Shown here: positions 16,175 to 23,114 of the stretch, piece after piece
Numbering within the stretch: position 1 is the stretch's first letter
How the letters are laid out: every line of letters starts with the position of its first letter
The notes under the pieces: model-generated
Database searches by the model: none
Told to the model about the DNA's origin: nothing
The model's input: the letters and a program-made list of their open reading frames with translations, nothing else
IMG/VR virus record: IMGVR_UViG_3300033553_000657
Location: 1-40,607 of that record
Source of the DNA: a virus
Strand: one strand, 5' to 3'
Length of the DNA: 40,607 nt
Translations under genes and position numbers: made by a program

Positions 16175-16951
16175 CTAATTGGATTTATTTATTTCATCGG
16201 CTTCGATGGCGCGTTGTTCGAGTTCGTCGAGAGCATCCCAGCACGACTGTTGCAGTAGTTTATTTTTTATGGTGATATCACCATTACTTAGCTGGTGGAT
16301 CATACCATTGATGTAGTTGCGTGGGTTGAATGCCTTAAGGCTTTTTTTGCCTGTAAAAAGCTGCGGACAGCGCTTTGGAACGAATGCCCTAAAGCCGGTG
16401 TACCACATGAAAACACTGTTTTTAATTACAGGATCCACACGACGGAACCACCGGGCGCGGCTTTGTATTTTGTTTGCATTCCACCGGTGCCAGGGCAGGC
16501 GGTAAAGTACTGCTATCAGGTTGTCAAGGTGTTCCGGATGCTTGGTTTCGGTGTAGGCAAAGTAATAGTTTTCGGCCATCAGGTATTCTTCGAAACTTGC
16601 ATTGTAAAGCCTGAAATGGCGGGCCCTGGCAAAGCGGATCCGGCGGATGGGTTTTACTTCTTCCGGAGTGAGCAGAAAGGTGCACTGTTTGGCCATTTCG
16701 CTCAATACATCGGCCTCAATGAGGAATGGTTTTTTTAACGAATTGTGGACGAACCAACGGGCGCCATCGGGTTCTGGTTCTCTCCAGGCCTGTACCCGTA
16801 AGCCCGACAAAAACAGAAAAGCTTTTACCAGGAATTCATTATGTGAATATCCCTGCAGAAAAAGCCATGAAATTCCGAAGATCTGATTCGGGTTTAACTC
16901 TATCGATTGGGTCGGCAATTTTAATTTTAGTTCCATTTTTAAGCAATCCAT
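16175..16951 (-). CDS. Phage protein of unknown function in head-tail region
   Basis: A 258-aa product (MDCLKMELKLKLPTQ); an alternative ATG is at 16936. The sequence is basic and aromatic-rich (RARHFRLYNASFEEYLMAEN, LPWHRWNANKIQSRARWFRR) with no transmembrane or signal segment. It overlaps the end of the 110-aa gene upstream by 113 bp, an unusually long overlap for this genome. Position suggests a head-tail or assembly role. No family is recognised. Confidence 0.6.
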   Translation of the reverse strand: MDCLKMELKLKLPTQSIELNPNQIFGISWLFLQGYSHNEFLVKAFLFLSGLRVQAWREPEPDGARWFVHNSLKKPFLIEADVLSEMAKQCTFLLTPEEVKPIRRIRFARARHFRLYNASFEEYLMAENYYFAYTETKHPEHLDNLIAVLYRLPWHRWNANKIQSRARWFRRVDPVIKNSVFMWYTGFRAFVPKRCPQLFTGKKSLKAFNPRNYINGMIHQLSNGDITIKNKLLQQSCWDALDELEQRAIEADEINKSN

Positions 16952-17171
16952 TTAAATAATTTTCAATTTCGTCCCAGGATTTAAACACAGCAACTGGCTT
17001 TTGATTGAGTGGATTTTGCATAACCAGATATTGACCAACATTATAAACTGTTGCGAATGTTCCACCCGATTCCCAAGCTCCACCCAATCCGGTTGTGTCA
17101 GCTTTGTTTCCTTCAAAAAGAATCTGATAATGTCCGTTGACCTGTTTTCGTGTAAAGCTGGTGTATTTCAT
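16839..17171 (-). CDS. Small phage protein, unknown function
   Basis: A 110-aa product starting MKYTSFTRKQVNGHYQILFEG. It reads as a compact alpha/beta domain (ILFEGNKADTTGLGG, TFATVYNVGQYLVMQNP, VAVFKSWDEIENYLNGLLKNG). The last ~35 codons overlap the N-terminal codons of the following gene in another frame. The stop/start junction with the gene before it is TGATG. It is possibly a minor connector, or a small inserted gene whose end was recruited from existing sequence. Confidence 0.55.
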   Translation of the reverse strand: MKYTSFTRKQVNGHYQILFEGNKADTTGLGGAWESGGTFATVYNVGQYLVMQNPLNQKPVAVFKSWDEIENYLNGLLKNGTKIKIADPIDRVKPESDLRNFMAFSAGIFT

Positions 17172-18010
17172 CAGAAAATGCTGTTGAAGATTGGTTCGTC
17201 GGCTGTGTTTTCGTAACCGGCAGCGATACGGGCGAGGTATTCGCTGCTGGCAGAGTAGAGCGGAAAACTTACCAAATTATTATCAATATATCGAAGTGCA
17301 TCACCTGCAATTTTTTCGGCGGCTTCTGTATTTCCGTTAACCAGGCATCCGAGAACATATTTCAGCAAAACAACCACTTTAAATTCGGTGGGAGACAAAT
17401 CGCCATCACGTTGCAGTTCGATTAGGATTTCAATTAAATCTTTCGAAAAAACAGGCTCTAAGCGGGTCATTGTTTCGTGAATCAACTTGGGTTGCAGTTT
17501 AAGGAAATCGCGGCGGTTGCCTTCCCAATTGCCATAATGTTGCAACTCGGTAGCGGTGCTGATAAGGCAATCCGTCATCACGCTATAGGCGGGAGATCCT
17601 TTCCATGAATCGTGGTAAATGATGGTTTGTTCCAGGTATTCAATCAACAGTTCCTCCATACTATCACGGCGTGAAAGGCATTGTTCGCGCAGGCGTTCAA
17701 CACGTTCTTTGCTGGCCGGTGCTTTATTTGTTGCAGAAATTACGGCAAAACCGCTGTCGGTTAATACCAGGTCGAGAAATGGGGCGGCATCCCAAAAAGC
17801 ATGGTTGGCAATCACGCCAAAACAGAGGTTTAACAAATCGGCATCGGCAAAATCAACAACTTCAATTTCGGCATATAAATCTTTGCCCAGTATCCGGTTT
17901 TTGATGCGTTGCTCTGAGCTGCGGATATAGGGTTCAATATCGGCAAACTCTGTAATTGCAACGGCTGTGGGCATTGCGGTTTTAAACTGGTCAAGCGTTT
18001 TGATTATCAT
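17171..18010 (-). CDS. Probable head-tail connector protein (possibly DUF6712-like)
   Basis: A 279-aa, mostly helical acidic protein starting MIIKTLDQFKTAMPTAVAITEFADIEPYI. It follows the portal gene with a 20-bp overlap, the usual place for the first head-tail adaptor. Long helices with few Gly or Pro (ERVERLREQCLSRRDSMEELLIEYLEQT in parts) fit an adaptor ring subunit. The N-terminal style is like Bacteroidota phage proteins listed under DUF6712, but this is from memory and not confirmed. Confidence 0.55.
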   Translation of the reverse strand: MIIKTLDQFKTAMPTAVAITEFADIEPYIRSSEQRIKNRILGKDLYAEIEVVDFADADLLNLCFGVIANHAFWDAAPFLDLVLTDSGFAVISATNKAPASKERVERLREQCLSRRDSMEELLIEYLEQTIIYHDSWKGSPAYSVMTDCLISTATELQHYGNWEGNRRDFLKLQPKLIHETMTRLEPVFSKDLIEILIELQRDGDLSPTEFKVVVLLKYVLGCLVNGNTEAAEKIAGDALRYIDNNLVSFPLYSASSEYLARIAAGYENTADEPIFNSIF

Positions 18011-19388
18011 CTTCGGCAGGTTTTTGTTTTGTTGAAACTTCTTTGGCGTCGGTCTTTTGGTCGAGGGTTGTGAGCATCAGGTCGGGGATGTCGTACTCAA
18101 GGTCCCACCCGTTCACGTCGTTTAGCATGTAGAAAGGTTGGATCATCAGGTCGCGGGTTAATCGCTCCATGGCCTGTTTCATTGTGAACAGCTCTCGCGC
18201 TTCGGTGCCGTTGATGCTTTTATTTTTCCCGGGCGAACTGCCAACTAGTGAAGGGTGGACGCTCATTGCATAGCTCACGATGTTTGATGCTTCCTCGCTA
18301 TCTTCAATCCAATCGCCACCCTCTTTGTCTTTGTCTATGCGCTCGATTTTGACCATCTTAATTTCCTGTCCGTTGGGGTCGATGTAGTAACTCGATGTCC
18401 ATTGCTTGCCTGCATTTTCTTCGCTGGAAAGAAAGCTTTTGATATTGGTTATTTCCTGCGTTTGGCGTTCTTTCCGTTTTTGCGGATCGGTTATTTTTTC
18501 GGCATCGTAGAGCTTTGCAAAATAGTCTTTGTGCAGGTAAACGATGTAACGGAGGAACATGCCGTTTTTCATTTTGGCCTTTTTGGCAACGGGGATCATC
18601 TGTTTGATGTCGTACCAGCCTGAATTGAACGTTGCGGCATAGGCAGGGAATGGGTAGTATTTTTCTCCGGCAGTGGGAATGCGGTTTACAATTGCAAAAA
18701 TGCGGTCTTTTGTTGGCTCTTCCTTTTTGCCGGTCGATGGGTCTTCCTCTTTTCCGAGACGAACCATAAGGTCGCCAACTGGGTCGTCCATGTCGAGCAG
18801 CGGAAAGGCATCAATAGCATCATCTTTGGGTTTGTTTTTCCAATCGGCATAAAACACATGTTCTATGTCGCCATTGTCATTACAGGTTTCGAAGCGGCAG
18901 TTTATGGCTTCTTTGTGTCGGATTTGTACAATTCGGTTTCCTTCGTTATCCAGGATAATCACAAAAACCGAGAAGAAGAAGTGCTTGATATCGGTAAACT
19001 GTTCGGACCAGAATTTTACCATGTTGTTGCGGCGGAAAAACTTCTTGATGTCGGGCGCAACAATCTTTGAACCATCCTCATTGGTTGCAGTAAATCCACG
19101 GCCATAGGCTGTGTTAATGTTGAACCACATGTTTGATGACATGCTTTCGTCGTTGCGAACTTTTTCGAGAATAGTATAAGGCAGTTCGTTGTCTGAACCC
19201 CAGGGAACGTATCCGAGGAATCCTTCTTTTGCTTTAATCGGGTTGGCCTCTTCGTAGTCGAAAACACGTTTGCTGTCTTCGACAAATAGGGCCGCAAACT
19301 CCTGGTTATCGATAGTTATTGAGTGCATGCCGTAGGAAACAAAGTCATCCTGTGCACCAATAACAACTGGTTTAATGTCTTTTTTCAT
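17991..19388 (-). CDS. Phage portal protein
   Basis: A 465-aa product with start at 19388 (MKKDIKPVVIGAQDD). This start overlaps the upstream stop and has an AGGAGG six bases before it, one of few Shine-Dalgarno-like sites here. Portal features are visible: an N-terminal wing, a middle basic helix region (VPVAKKAKMKNGMFLRYIVYLHKDYF, cited in parts), and the C-terminal helix after HPSLVGSSPGKNKSINGTEARELFTMKQAMERL, typical of portal clip/stem regions (NGTEARE...). The portal forms the dodecameric DNA gate at one capsid vertex. The Gln/Lys/Asp-rich tail is disordered. It is followed by the connector gene. Confidence 0.75.
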   Translation of the reverse strand: MKKDIKPVVIGAQDDFVSYGMHSITIDNQEFAALFVEDSKRVFDYEEANPIKAKEGFLGYVPWGSDNELPYTILEKVRNDESMSSNMWFNINTAYGRGFTATNEDGSKIVAPDIKKFFRRNNMVKFWSEQFTDIKHFFFSVFVIILDNEGNRIVQIRHKEAINCRFETCNDNGDIEHVFYADWKNKPKDDAIDAFPLLDMDDPVGDLMVRLGKEEDPSTGKKEEPTKDRIFAIVNRIPTAGEKYYPFPAYAATFNSGWYDIKQMIPVAKKAKMKNGMFLRYIVYLHKDYFAKLYDAEKITDPQKRKERQTQEITNIKSFLSSEENAGKQWTSSYYIDPNGQEIKMVKIERIDKDKEGGDWIEDSEEASNIVSYAMSVHPSLVGSSPGKNKSINGTEARELFTMKQAMERLTRDLMIQPFYMLNDVNGWDLEYDIPDLMLTTLDQKTDAKEVSTKQKPAEDDNQNA

Positions 19389-19609
19389 AAGTAAACCTCC
19401 TCTCCACAAACTTCGAAAATGAGTACTGCCTTAATCTTCCGGATTTCTTCGGATTCAAGGAATTTAATGTTGAATGTGTTACCGTGGAAATAGGAGCTTG
19501 TGCAAACTACGTTATCGGCCCGGACTATTTCTCCGTTCCTTTTCCAAAACGAACATGAGAACGGCTGTCCGCTCTCGATGATTTTACGCGCATTAGCAAG
19601 GTGCTGCAT
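19385..19609 (-). CDS. Small phage protein before the portal
   Basis: A 74-aa product (MQHLANARKIIESGQPFSC) with a small beta-type domain (SFWKRNGEIVRADNVVCTS, FNIKFLESEEIRKIKAVLIFEVCGEEVYL in parts). It begins right after the phage-type promoter at 19621-19659 and overlaps the portal start, so it is the first gene of the portal-to-tail operon. Function unknown. Confidence 0.65.
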   Translation of the reverse strand: MQHLANARKIIESGQPFSCSFWKRNGEIVRADNVVCTSSYFHGNTFNIKFLESEEIRKIKAVLIFEVCGEEVYL

Positions 19610-19620
19610 ATTTTTTTTAT

Positions 19621-19659
19621 GTGAAGATAGGGGGTGACGGGCGTGGGGGAAAGGACAAA
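19621..19659 (-). promoter_or_regulatory. Phage-type promoter of the portal operon
   Basis: TTTGTCCTTT (complement of 19650-19659), exactly 20 bp, then TATCTTCAC (complement of 19621-19629). Both boxes are identical to the lysis promoter at 3664-3702. The first codon lies at 19609, giving a very short leader. Confidence 0.75.
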
Positions 19660-19665
19660 AAGTAG

Positions 19666-20622
19666 CTAGATAAAGTAATCTCTTGTATCAATCATTTTTC
19701 TCAAAAACATTAAATTTTCTGCATTTAACCAGTGAATATGATCTTTAGATAGGTAGGACTCTCTATTATATGTAAATAATTCTGTGATATAATTTCTAAA
19801 ATTAGTATTTATTTCCATTTCCTCCAATCCTATTGATGATGCAAAAAACTTGGGTTGTTTACCAAGTAATCTCAATGTGGCAAGTCCAATGCGTTTCATA
19901 TTCAATGGATGAAATCCAAATCCTAAAAAAATCACATTTTTTGCCATTTTAATATCTAACTGTAAGTCTTCAAAATTTTTGTCAGATTCCACTTCAGAAA
20001 TGATTTTAATGTTTGATGCAACCCTATTTAATATGGAAAAATGGTCTATAGTAACATCTTTACCGAATAGTGAAATGTCACCCAAGCTTCCATGCAAATG
20101 AATAATTGGTATTTTTTCAAGAAATTTTTTTTGTTTTTCCATATTATTATAGAAAAATGACTGGGCCTTATTCTTAAGAAAATACTCGAGAGATCTATCG
20201 TAATTAAATGAATATATCTTTAAATCAAAATTATCAGGATCTGCAGTAGTAAGTATATTACCTAAATAATTATACCAATCTCCTCCACGGGCTGCAATGT
20301 AACCAAAGTTTGATTCGTGTTTGAGCAAAATATAAGCTATACAGGATTTGCCAATCTGTAAAAAATGTTTGTTTTCTGATAAATAAGCATCGATTGAATT
20401 TGGATTGGATTCTCTTAAATAATGCCTGAAATTATCAATGTCACTTTTTAAAAATCCAGAAGCTAACAGACCACCTAAATAATCTGGCGTGGCATTAACT
20501 CTACCAATAGAATCAACTTTATAAGATGATGATTTAATTATAGAAGTAACAAGTTCTTGCCCAAGAGGAAACCCGTAAGGGTAACTTGCACCGGCACCAA
20601 GAATAAAAATTGTTTTGGCCAT
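19666..20622 (-). CDS. SIR2-like domain protein (candidate NAD+-consuming defence effector)
   Basis: A 318-aa product. Family motifs are in order: the Rossmann NAD-binding start IFILGAGASYPYGFP (residues 5-19), YSFNYDRSLEYF with the Asn of FNYD (139-142), IIHLHGSLGD with the HxHG histidines (175, 177), and a late IFLGFGFHP strand (231-238). Stand-alone SIR2 proteins of this type act in several anti-phage systems by hydrolysing NAD+ on infection and stopping the infection. The gene is AT-rich and lies between structural operons, after a 42-aa gene (30 bp gap). It is inferred to be prophage cargo against competing phages. No second effector domain is visible. Confidence 0.82.
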   Translation of the reverse strand: MAKTIFILGAGASYPYGFPLGQELVTSIIKSSSYKVDSIGRVNATPDYLGGLLASGFLKSDIDNFRHYLRESNPNSIDAYLSENKHFLQIGKSCIAYILLKHESNFGYIAARGGDWYNYLGNILTTADPDNFDLKIYSFNYDRSLEYFLKNKAQSFFYNNMEKQKKFLEKIPIIHLHGSLGDISLFGKDVTIDHFSILNRVASNIKIISEVESDKNFEDLQLDIKMAKNVIFLGFGFHPLNMKRIGLATLRLLGKQPKFFASSIGLEEMEINTNFRNYITELFTYNRESYLSKDHIHWLNAENLMFLRKMIDTRDYFI

Positions 20623-20652
20623 AAATGAGTGAGGTATTTACACCTAAAAAAA

Positions 20653-20781
20653 TCAAGAAAACATAACCGAAAGGATTTCCTGGATGTCATCGACCAGGGC
20701 AATCCTTTCAGCTTTAGGTAGATCTTCTTTTAATCTTTCAAGTAATTGGTTTAACTTATCGGTTAATTGTTCAATATTCAT
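20653..20781 (-). CDS. 42-aa helical peptide upstream of the SIR2 gene
   Basis: Starts MNIEQLTDKLNQLLERLKED. Leu/Ile residues at heptad-like spacing give an amphipathic helix, followed by PKAERIALVDDIQEILSVMFS. The ATG at 20781 is chosen; another ATG at 20796 adds five residues, and the frame further upstream runs through the inverted-repeat leader and is not protein-like. It is 30 bp before the SIR2 gene on the same strand, so the two are probably co-transcribed. It could be a regulator, sensor or inhibitor partner of the SIR2 protein. Function unknown. Confidence 0.6.
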   Translation of the reverse strand: MNIEQLTDKLNQLLERLKEDLPKAERIALVDDIQEILSVMFS

Positions 20782-20804
20782 AAAAGCCCCTCCCATCTTA
20801 TTTT

Positions 20805-20897
20805 GCACAACACTCTCCTGACGGAAAAATGTATATAAGACAGAAAGGGCCAATAATTGCCCCTTCTGTCCGTCAGAAGAATTAATAAGTGTTGTGC
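20805..20897. repeat. Nested inverted repeat (structured leader of the SIR2 pair)
   Basis: Three nested arms: GCACAACACT (20805-20814) with AGTGTTGTGC (20888-20897), 10 bp; CTGACGG (20818-20824) with CCGTCAG (20870-20876), 7 bp; GACAGAA (20839-20845) with TTCTGTC (20864-20870), continued by GGG/CCC pairs. The two inner arms share base 20870. Unequal internal loops separate the arms on one side. A -7-like TATCTTTAC (complement of 20901-20909) lies directly upstream, so the outer arm would be near the RNA 5' end. Confidence 0.7.
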
Positions 20898-20924
20898 GGT
20901 GTAAAGATAGGAAAAAGTTGTTTA

Positions 20925-21164
20925 TTACGGATGCTCTATTTCATAAAGCAAAGAACCTGGTTTAGGTTTCAACGTCTCTAAAAATATTGAGTCAGTGGTA
21001 GTCATAAGTTCTATATTTGTCTCAATTGAATCTATCCTGTCTTCCAATGTAACTATCTTTGCTTCCAATGCATCTTGTCTTTTGGTTATTTCATCCAGTT
21101 TTGATGAATTGTTATTACAAGAAAACAAGAGCAACAGCAGCAGAGAATAAAAAATATTTTTCAT
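20925..21164 (-). CDS. Small coiled-coil lipoprotein
   Basis: A 79-aa product. The signal sequence MKNIFYSLLLLLLFSC ends in a lipobox (LFSC, Cys16) followed by NNN, a common surface-lipoprotein start. The mature part (KLDEITKRQDALEAKIVTLEDRIDSIETN in parts) has clean heptads and should form a coiled coil. It resembles small lipoproteins that trimerise in the envelope; in a cargo region it could alter the lysogen surface, for example superinfection exclusion. This role is inferred. Confidence 0.7.
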   Translation of the reverse strand: MKNIFYSLLLLLLFSCNNNSSKLDEITKRQDALEAKIVTLEDRIDSIETNIELMTTTDSIFLETLKPKPGSLLYEIEHP

Positions 21165-21208
21165 GATGATTTTGGTTTTAGATTTGTATCAAACTGGAAA
21201 ATAAGAAA

Positions 21209-21664
21209 TTATTTGTGGCGGAAATCCCAGGGAGCAATAGCATCATCATGCGACCAAAGACCAACTTTATTTTTGCGGGCTTCAACTTCAAGTTTGGCCA
21301 GTTCGGGATCTTTGTTGTATTGTTTATAATGCCAGGCCATTCCCTGTTTGATAAGTTCGTTGTTCACACAAACATTATCCACAAACACAAAGGCCAGCAT
21401 CCGACCATACCTATCAGTCCCGGATTGTTCAACCCTGACTGTTTTTTGAAAGCATAAATCAACTGTTGCTTGTTTTGCCTTTGTTCCAAAATCCTGTTTG
21501 GTTTCAGGACAATCAATACCCTCAAGGCGGATTTTTATCTGCTGTTTTTCATCAGTCAAAACAACTATCGTATCGCCGTCGGTTACACCAATAACCTTTG
21601 CCGTAAAAGTTGTGTTTGAGATAAATAAAAACAGGAACGAAATAATAAGAATTAGCTTAGTCAT
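21209..21664 (-). CDS. Secreted thermonuclease-family endonuclease (SNase fold)
   Basis: A 151-aa product. The ATG at 21664 is used; it overlaps the previous stop (TGATG). A signal sequence (MTKLILIISFLFLFISNTTF) is followed by one nuclease domain. Key residues match staphylococcal nuclease: DGDT (Asp29, Asp31), R-L-E-G-I-D-C-P-E (Arg46, Asp51, Glu54), and DRYGR (Arg88). All three catalytic residues are present. It would cleave DNA or RNA outside the cytoplasm using calcium. It is paired with the coiled-coil secreted protein upstream; as prophage cargo it may degrade incoming DNA in the periplasm or extracellular DNA. Confidence 0.9.
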   Translation of the reverse strand: MTKLILIISFLFLFISNTTFTAKVIGVTDGDTIVVLTDEKQQIKIRLEGIDCPETKQDFGTKAKQATVDLCFQKTVRVEQSGTDRYGRMLAFVFVDNVCVNNELIKQGMAWHYKQYNKDPELAKLEVEARKNKVGLWSHDDAIAPWDFRHK

Positions 21665-22203
21665 CACTTAACATATGTTTTGTTTCCCTTGCTATTTATA
21701 TAATATTTACCACCTCTCGGGCCAGTATAAATTGTCCTGCCAGAACCTGTTGTTCCTGAACTTTTTGTTGGTGGAGAAACTGCTTTGGATGGCGTGGAGT
21801 TTGGTTCATAGGTAGATTTATGTTGCCAACAATATTCTGAGCCTGCATCTGCTTTTCTTGAACATTGAGTACCTTTTGATGTGATTGCCTTGCATTGTCC
21901 GCTGGTTTGCGGGCTTTCAGTTGTTTCTCCAACTAAGTTCTGGGGTTGTGGGGCATTTGAATTACTTACAATTGCGGCTAATTTCTGAGTAAGTAATCTG
22001 GCTTCATTTTTAACCTGTTCCAGTTCAGTTTTCAGTAATCCATTTTCATTTTTCAAAGAATTTAATTCAGTCATTGTTTGTGACTGCGATTTCTCCAGGC
22101 TTGCGATTTTGAGTTCCAAATCTTTTTTTGATTGGGCATCAATTTGGGTCACAAGCAAAGAAAATAGCACTATTAAATAATAAGGAAGAATTGATTTTTT
22201 CAT
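21664..22203 (-). CDS. Secreted coiled-coil protein with Cys/His motif and basic adaptor-like tail
   Basis: A 179-aa product. The signal peptide is MKKSILPYYLIVLFSLLVTQIDA. A coiled coil follows (about 26-82), then a Pro/Gln linker, a Cys/His motif C-K-A-I-T-S-K-G-T-Q-C ... YCWQH (about 103-128) resembling DUF5763-type zinc motifs, a Ser/Thr/Pro linker, and a C-terminal IYTGPRGGKYYINSKGNKTYV, like the PBCV-specific basic adaptor domain. That domain often accompanies nucleases or DNA-binding parts. Its stop overlaps the start of the thermonuclease gene, so it may be the binding partner of that nuclease. The family names are from memory of motif shape. Confidence 0.65.
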   Translation of the reverse strand: MKKSILPYYLIVLFSLLVTQIDAQSKKDLELKIASLEKSQSQTMTELNSLKNENGLLKTELEQVKNEARLLTQKLAAIVSNSNAPQPQNLVGETTESPQTSGQCKAITSKGTQCSRKADAGSEYCWQHKSTYEPNSTPSKAVSPPTKSSGTTGSGRTIYTGPRGGKYYINSKGNKTYVK

Positions 22204-22385
22204 GATGGATTTTTTAAGGTTGATAATGAACCAAAATTACAAAAATTTTTGCAGAAATAAGTTGGTTGTACTTTGGTGAATTTTGGGAAATGTGGTGGGT
22301 TGTGGTGTAATTTTTCAAATACGCCCCGGTACAAGTGGGCGAAGTAGCGGAAATGTTTGAAAAACTGGCAAATAAACCCGGTAGA

Positions 22386-22453
22386 GCGATTGCCAATGAT
22401 GCAAGAAATTGGCGTTTCATGCAATGAAACTTGCATATTATGCAATTAATCGC
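22386..22453. other. Perfect cloverleaf-forming sequence
   Basis: Outer stem GCGATT/AATCGC (22386-22391/22448-22453) encloses three abutting hairpins: GCCAAT/ATTGGC (22392-22397/22408-22413, 10-nt loop), GTTTCAT/ATGAAAC (22414-22420/22424-22430, 3-nt loop) and TTGCAT/ATGCAA (22431-22436/22440-22445, 3-nt loop). All 25 pairs are Watson-Crick. On the - strand TTGCAT occurs once in each hairpin. A TATCTTCGC box (complement of 22473-22481) lies just upstream on the - strand, so it may be transcribed as the leader of the operon starting at 22203. The rest of the gap 22204-22615 shows short hairpins and T-runs but no convincing gene. Confidence 0.7.
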
Positions 22454-22615
22454 GGAACACCTTTTCGGGCGCGCGAAGATAGCACATGGCTATCCTGCGG
22501 AGTTGATGACGTTCAACATCCAAACGATTCGTTTTTTTCAGGTCTTTTTTAGCCCTTCACCTCAAAAAAATTCGTAAAAAAATATCTGGCTCTTATGCGC
22601 GCAAGTAAAAAAAAA

Positions 22616-23038
22616 CTATAAAAGTGAATCTTCAAACTGTTCTATTGGTTGGGGTTGGTGGTTTCGTTGTGGCTCGGTGGCGGCTTCGCTTGGGTTGTGT
22701 ACCTGCGTGTTTGCAAAAAGGTAACAGATTGGCCAGTATTTAAACTCTTCGGGTTCGTTGCTGCCCTCTGGGACCTGCTCAAATTTTCGGGGCTGTCCCC
22801 AAAATAGAAAAGCTTTACTACCTTTTTTAACGGTGCAATCCTTTTCTTTCCATTGGTTGAAGGTGTTAAACTCCTCAATGTCGGGGTTTCCTTCCTCGTA
22901 CATTTCCCGAAGTCCTTCGTTAACTGTGTCGTAAACTCCCTCTTTCACCATTAGCCGAATTGTTTGGCTCAATGCAATTAAGGTTTTGCGCTTCTCGATG
23001 TATTGCGCTTTTCTCGATTCTTTGCTATCTTTGTTCAT
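22616..23038 (-). CDS. ArdC-like N-terminal domain protein
   Basis: A 140-aa product (MNKDSKESRKAQYIEKRKTL). The part FNTFNQWKEKDCTVKKGSKAF followed by LFWGQPRKFE resembles the ArdC/DUF1738-type ssDNA-binding domain (the N-Q-W-K-x-x-G/D-x-x-V-K-K-G-x-K-A pattern). Proteins with it are common on Bacteroidota plasmids, integrative elements and phages and were first described as antirestriction factors. Only the first part of that fold seems to be present and the tail is Pro/Gln-rich, so it may be a shortened, DNA-binding member. It lies downstream of the coiled-coil gene, separated from it by a terminator hairpin. Confidence 0.55.
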   Translation of the reverse strand: MNKDSKESRKAQYIEKRKTLIALSQTIRLMVKEGVYDTVNEGLREMYEEGNPDIEEFNTFNQWKEKDCTVKKGSKAFLFWGQPRKFEQVPEGSNEPEEFKYWPICYLFANTQVHNPSEAATEPQRNHQPQPIEQFEDSLL

Positions 23039-23081
23039 GATGTCAAAATTTGAAATGTGTTAAACGTTTTGATTTTGAAAA

Positions 23082-23108
23082 AAAAGGGGAAATGAGGTTT
23101 CCCCTTTT
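23082..23108. terminator. Bidirectional-type terminator hairpin
   Basis: An 11-bp perfect stem AAAAGGGGAAA (23082-23092) with TTTCCCCTTTT (23098-23108), 5-nt loop, with T-rich sequence following on both strands. On the - strand it stands just after the stop of the coiled-coil gene. Confidence 0.8.
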
Positions 23109-23114
23109 CGTTTT

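Noticed and set aside
22200-22445. 81-aa - strand frame (MHNMQVSLHETPIS...)
   Set aside because: It runs through the cloverleaf and low-complexity DNA, and its composition is unlike a protein. The + strand frame with EMFEKLANKPGRAIANDA has no ATG before it and ends inside the cloverleaf.
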